Positions 62,929 through 63,972 of a stretch of 63,972 bases of DNA are shown one piece after another (positions within the stretch are counted from its first letter, which is position 1; each line of letters begins with the position of its first letter). The DNA comes from Delftia tsuruhatensis NBRC 16741 (lineage in GTDB: Bacteria > Pseudomonadota > Gammaproteobacteria > Burkholderiales > Burkholderiaceae_C), in assembly GCF_001571325.1 (NCBI RefSeq), contig NZ_BCTO01000037.1:1-63972 (forward strand), given 5' to 3'. The notes beneath the pieces were generated by a model. It saw nothing but the letters and a program-made list of their open reading frames with translations, ran no database searches and was not told the DNA's origin. Both the position numbers and the translations under genes were made by a program.

Positions 62929-63440
62929 CAGCAACTGCCGCCGGCAGGCAGCCGCTGCTGGCGCACAAGCCCGGCGCGGGTCACTCTCAGGCATTGCATG
63001 CGCGTGGCATGGCGAGCCGTGACGGTCAGCGTGTACAGCGTGCTGGCGCCGGAGAACTGCCTGGCGGTCCCCGTGGTTTCGAATAGGACACCCTGGGAAG
63101 AATCACCGGAGGGCGAGACGGTCACGGCATCAGGCACCCGGGCCTCGCGCACCAGTTGCCCGCCCGACTTGGCGGACCATGTCTGCCCCGCGCCCACGAA
63201 GCTGCTTTCCACCCGTTTGTAGACCGCTTCGGAGCGAGCCAGCTGCAGCAACGACTGCAACTCGAGCGCAGCCGAGCTGACGCGCTGGTTGGCTATTTGG
63301 GCGATGAAGGAAGGAGCGGCCAGAGCGGCCAGAATCGCGACCAGCGCCACCACCACCATCATCTCGATGAGGGTGAAGCCACGGGGCCATTGCCATGTGC
63401 CGCCTGGACAGCCGTTGCGCGTGTAACCGGGGTTTTTCAT
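62928..63440 (-). CDS. fimT: FimT/GspH-family minor pilin
   Basis: A 170-residue prepilin of the FimT/FimU group. The leader (from MKNPGYTRNG, ending WPRG) is about 21 residues, followed by FTLIEMMVVVALVAILAALA with Glu5. The C-terminal domain matches GspH/FimT, with SSAALELQSLLQLARSEAVY early on. It is the first gene of the minor pilin operon, and the ATG at 63440 has only a weak purine-rich site (GAGAAG) ahead. FimT can also bind DNA for uptake in some species; that is not shown here. Confidence 0.9.
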   Translation of the reverse strand: MKNPGYTRNGCPGGTWQWPRGFTLIEMMVVVALVAILAALAAPSFIAQIANQRVSSAALELQSLLQLARSEAVYKRVESSFVGAGQTWSAKSGGQLVREARVPDAVTVSPSGDSSQGVLFETTGTARQFSGASTLYTLTVTARHATRMQCLRVTRAGLVRQQRLPAGGSC

Positions 63441-63854
63441 GCAAGCGTGCTTCTCGTTGCCGGGGAACCATGCGACAGGCCTGCAAGCCCTGCGCCATTG
63501 CTCTCGATTGATGTTTGCAATCGTAATGCAAAGGCAATTTGGAACACCTATTGACACAGGTTATGGGACAAATATAGGACTTGTCTTATAAAAACCTGCG
63601 CAAAGCGCAACACCCCATCCAGCAAGCCCGGCCCGCCGTCCGTGCACGCAAGCTCGGCGGGACGGCCCGCGCAACGGGCATGGCATGGCCACGGTGGCGA
63701 TAGGGCAGGTCCCGAAGTCAGGAGGCAGGCCTCGCACCAAGCGCCTGAAAATCCACCGCAGCATGCGCGGTTGCAATCCAGCCGCAGCGCAATTGGCCAT
63801 GCGAATATCCCGTCAGCTTCCAGCCCGAGGAAGATAAAGTTTGCGCCCAAAGCA
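63441..63854. other. Intergenic region upstream of the minor pilin operon
   Basis: About 410 bases between the pilin operon and the tRNA-His terminator. An AT-rich segment at 63530-63600 is a likely promoter zone for the leftward operon. A plus-strand TTGACA (63551-63556) with TATAGG 16 bases on is promoter-like but points away from any gene. No open frame with gene-like features was found. Confidence 0.45.
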
Positions 63855-63888
63855 AAAATCCCCAGTGCATTTCTGCACTGGGGATTTT
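63855..63888 (-). terminator. Terminator after tRNA-His
   Basis: AAAATCCCCAGTGCA and its exact complement form a 15-base-pair stem around the loop TTTC, flanked on both sides by A/T runs. It lies six bases after the tRNA 3' end on the minus strand and can act in both directions. Confidence 0.88.
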
Positions 63889-63894
63889 CTTGTT

Positions 63895-63971
63895 TGGGGT
63901 GGCTGATGGGGCTCGAACCCACGACAACAGGAATCACAATCCTGGACTCTACCAACTGAGCTACAGCCACC
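63895..63971 (-). tRNA. tRNA-His (GTG)
   Basis: A 77-base tRNA on the minus strand. It starts GGTGGCTG, with the extra 5' G typical of tRNA-His, and pairs with the 3' CAGCCACC. The D-loop (AGCTCAGTTGGTAGAG), the anticodon arm with GTG in ATTGTGATT, the T-loop (GGGTTCGAGCCCC) and an encoded CCA are all present. The sequence is close to E. coli tRNA-His. The anticodon gives His. Confidence 0.97.
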
Positions 63972-63972
63972 G

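Noticed and set aside
63551..63578. A TTGACA/TATAGG promoter on the plus strand upstream of the tRNA terminator
   Set aside because: No plus-strand gene follows it, and the spacing is 16; it may be chance in an AT-rich promoter zone for the leftward operon.
1..63972. CRISPR arrays, rRNA genes and insertion sequences
   Set aside because: No regularly spaced repeats, no rRNA-like sequence and no transposase frame with terminal inverted repeats were seen on reading both strands.

Overview
The window looks like a chromosomal segment of a high-GC betaproteobacterium of the Comamonadaceae, most like Delftia or Comamonas. This is an inference from the high GC content, the fimT-pilV-pilW-pilX-pilY1-pilE minor pilin order, the urea-amidolyase pair and the many TonB receptors. 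No rRNA gene, transposase, integrase or CRISPR array was seen. One tRNA gene (tRNA-His) lies at the right edge.

Layout. (A) 0.3-10.2 kb: a tripartite RND efflux system. The outer-membrane factor is divergent from a TetR regulator followed by the periplasmic adaptor, the inner-membrane pump, an NDH-2-type flavoprotein and a patatin-like lipoprotein. (B) 10.2-32.9 kb: a long minus-strand catabolic unit. It has two Baeyer-Villiger-type monooxygenases, two alpha/beta hydrolases, a GMC oxidoreductase, an aldehyde dehydrogenase, a class-III aminotransferase, an unknown 7-TM protein, a YCF48/MMPL/DUF1302/DUF1329 envelope set, an MFS transporter and a PQQ dehydrogenase with a haem-binding motif. A PhyH-type dioxygenase and a TetR regulator are divergent from it. 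The two divergent promoter regions share an identical 12-base inverted repeat. (C) 33.7-39.2 kb: allophanate hydrolase and urea carboxylase, together turning urea into CO2 and ammonia with ATP. (D) 39.3-52.4 kb: a metal-uptake region, most likely for copper. It has three TonB receptors, three DUF2946-type small proteins, a copper-uptake-associated protein, two PCu(A)C periplasmic copper chaperones, the MbnP/MbnH pair (copper lipoprotein plus di-haem peroxidase) and an unrecognised outer-membrane-like protein. (E) 52.5-55.8 kb: a LysR regulator divergent from a pirin and two isochorismatase-family hydrolases. (F) 56-63.4 kb: type IV minor pilins and the PilY1 tip protein. (G) tRNA-His with a strong terminator.

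The two regions most worth study are B and D. In B the gene set reads as uptake of a hydrophobic compound, oxidation of an alcohol to a ketone, insertion of oxygen to make an ester or lactone, and hydrolysis, with the monooxygenase/hydrolase step present twice. In D the MbnP/MbnH pair, known from methanotroph copper biology, sits beside general copper uptake genes, without any methanobactin biosynthesis gene visible in the window.
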